Source: an uncultured Ruminococcus sp.
GTDB lineage: Bacteria > Bacillota > Clostridia > Oscillospirales > CAG-272
Assembly (NCBI GenBank): GCA_902765885.1
Contig: CACXBN010000344.1
Coordinates: forward strand, 1-6,590
Direction: 5' to 3'
DNA length: 6,590 nt
Shown here: positions 5,748-6,590 of the stretch, piece by piece
Position numbering within the stretch: the first letter of the stretch is position 1
Layout: the number at the start of each line of letters is the position of its first letter
Translations under genes and position numbers: made by a program
The notes under the pieces: model-generated
Told to the model about the DNA's origin: nothing
What the model saw: only the letters and a program-made list of their open reading frames with translations
The model's database searches: none

Positions 5748-6590
5748 TCAGTTGAACCAGTCGTCATCTTCGTCTTCCGAACCGCTGTCCGTGGTATCAC
5801 TCGGATCCTCCCAGCCGTCTTCGGGCCCCGGGAACCATGTCTCAATCGGTTCCGTATCTGCATACGGGTCCGGCTCTTCGGGCTCTTCAGTCTCCGTGTC
5901 TACAGGCTTTTCCGTGTCCTCGGGATCTGTATCGGAAACAGAACTATCGGTATCTGTGGTTTCTTCACCTGATGTATCTTCACCGGTGTCTGTGGTATCC
6001 GTTGTATCTGATGTGTCATCCGAATCATCCGGGCCGGTGGTTTCCGTATCTTTGGTATCCTCTGTCTCCTCCGGTTCAGTGTCAGGCACGATCAGATCAT
6101 CTTCTGTAGGCTTGTCAGTTCCGTTTCCGGAATAGGAGGCGCCCCCCGCTACAGTAAAGTCGATTTTTGAAAACGCAGTTGCCTCGTATCCTGCCGTCAG
6201 GCTCTGTGTCAGTATGAGTCCCGGAGTACCGTCGTCCTTGACATACGTGACTTTTCCGATCTCGAGGTTGTTTTCAACAATAGCCTGAAGTGCCTGCGCC
6301 TCATTCATTCCGACAAAATTCGGAACATAGGTTTTCGTTACGTCAGACCCTTTGCTTACATAGAGGGTGATTATTTCGTTTTCGGTTACTTCTTCTCCGA
6401 ATGCAGGGCTTGTTCTCACCACATATCCGGTCTCCATCGAATCGTCATCCACATATTCGACTTTGACCCTGAGTCCCTGCCTTCTGATCTGGGATTCTGC
6501 TATGCGGTAATCCATTACCGTGTAATCCGCAACCAGAAGTTTCCTGATGCCGAGGCTCACATCGAGTGTTACATTGCATTTCTGCTTGCC
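5748..6590 (-). CDS. PASTA-domain Ser/Thr protein kinase (PrkC/StkP type), C-terminal part only
   Basis: The window holds the last 280 residues; the frame stays open to the edge at 6590, so the kinase domain and membrane segment lie outside. Two PASTA repeats are visible, about residues 25-81 (ending ITLYVSKG) and 86-150 (YVPNFVGMNEAQALQAI through IDFTVAGG). The start of the visible part (GKQKCNVTLDVSLG) looks like the end of another PASTA-like unit. PASTA domains lie outside the cell and bind muropeptides or lipid II. They are followed by a 130-residue tail (5751-6140) made mostly of Asp, Glu, Thr, Ser and Pro with only three Lys and no Arg. PASTA domains also occur in penicillin-binding proteins, but the placement directly before rsgA and thiN strongly favours the kinase. 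An internal GTG at 6560 is not the real start. Confidence 0.85.
   Translation of the reverse strand, partial: GKQKCNVTLDVSLGIRKLLVADYTVMDYRIAESQIRRQGLRVKVEYVDDDSMETGYVVRTSPAFGEEVTENEIITLYVSKGSDVTKTYVPNFVGMNEAQALQAIVENNLEIGKVTYVKDDGTPGLILTQSLTAGYEATAFSKIDFTVAGGASYSGNGTDKPTEDDLIVPDTEPEETEDTKDTETTGPDDSDDTSDTTDTTDTGEDTSGEETTDTDSSVSDTDPEDTEKPVDTETEEPEEPDPYADTEPIETWFPGPEDGWEDPSDTTDSGSEDEDDDWFN
5751..6140 (-). repeat. Low-complexity Asp/Thr/Glu-rich coding stretch (acidic extracellular tail)
   Basis: This part of the kinase gene encodes degenerate repeats of D-T, T-D-T and E-x-E-D units (for example DDTSDTTDTTDTGEDTSGEETT), ending in a Trp-containing segment (TWFPGPEDGW) and EDEDDDWFN. On the plus strand it appears as imperfect short-period repeats of the TCTGTGGTATCC kind, which can change length by slippage. 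The composition implies a disordered, strongly negative region on the cell surface. Confidence 0.8.

Noticed and set aside
5728..6135. Plus-strand 135-aa Ser/Val-rich ORF
   Set aside because: It is the antisense reading of the low-complexity Asp/Thr tail of the kinase gene; the composition is a by-product and no RBS or domain is seen.

Overview
The window looks like a chromosomal segment of a low- to mid-GC Firmicute, most likely in class Clostridia. The reasons are the strong AGGAG-type ribosome binding sites, the gene order PASTA-kinase – rsgA – thiN (a Firmicute arrangement), TATAAT promoters and the mix of ATG, GTG and TTG starts. No mobile elements, CRISPR arrays, tRNAs or rRNAs are visible. 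The genus cannot be named from the sequence.

Left half, plus strand. Positions 1-195 hold what reads as a complete ribosome-mediated transcription attenuator. It consists of an extended -10 promoter (12-20), a 19-codon leader peptide (50-109) with seven tyrosine codons, six of them consecutive, a long nested hairpin across the leader ORF (59-139), a competing antiterminator pairing (117-124 with 161-168), and a perfect 12-bp terminator hairpin with T-runs (157-195). It precedes a sodium:solute symporter family transporter (244-1812). An aquaporin Z-type water channel (1922-2611) follows and has its own promoter. A terminator hairpin with T-tracts readable on both strands (2642-2685) closes this side.

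Right half, minus strand. Reading right to left there is the C-terminal part of a PASTA-domain protein, almost certainly a PrkC/StkP-type Ser/Thr kinase, that ends in a 130-residue acidic Asp/Glu/Thr tail and is cut by the window edge. Then come the ribosome-assembly GTPase RsgA (TTG start), thiamine pyrophosphokinase (GTG start, overlapping rsgA by 34 nt) and a membrane-bound SpoIIE-type PP2C phosphatase with a LytS-like 5TM sensor. The gaps are 26, -34 and 12 nt, so these are probably one operon. It converges on the aquaporin gene at the shared terminator.

How the genes may work together. The attenuator predicts that the symporter is expressed when charged tRNA-Tyr is scarce, which makes tyrosine or a tyrosine-yielding compound the leading candidate substrate; this is inference. 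The minus-strand operon couples cell-envelope sensing (PASTA kinase), ribosome maturation (RsgA), thiamine cofactor supply (ThiN) and a membrane-sensing phosphatase. The most novel element is the tyrosine-codon attenuator, because Firmicutes usually control amino-acid genes with T-box RNAs and no T-box motif is visible here.
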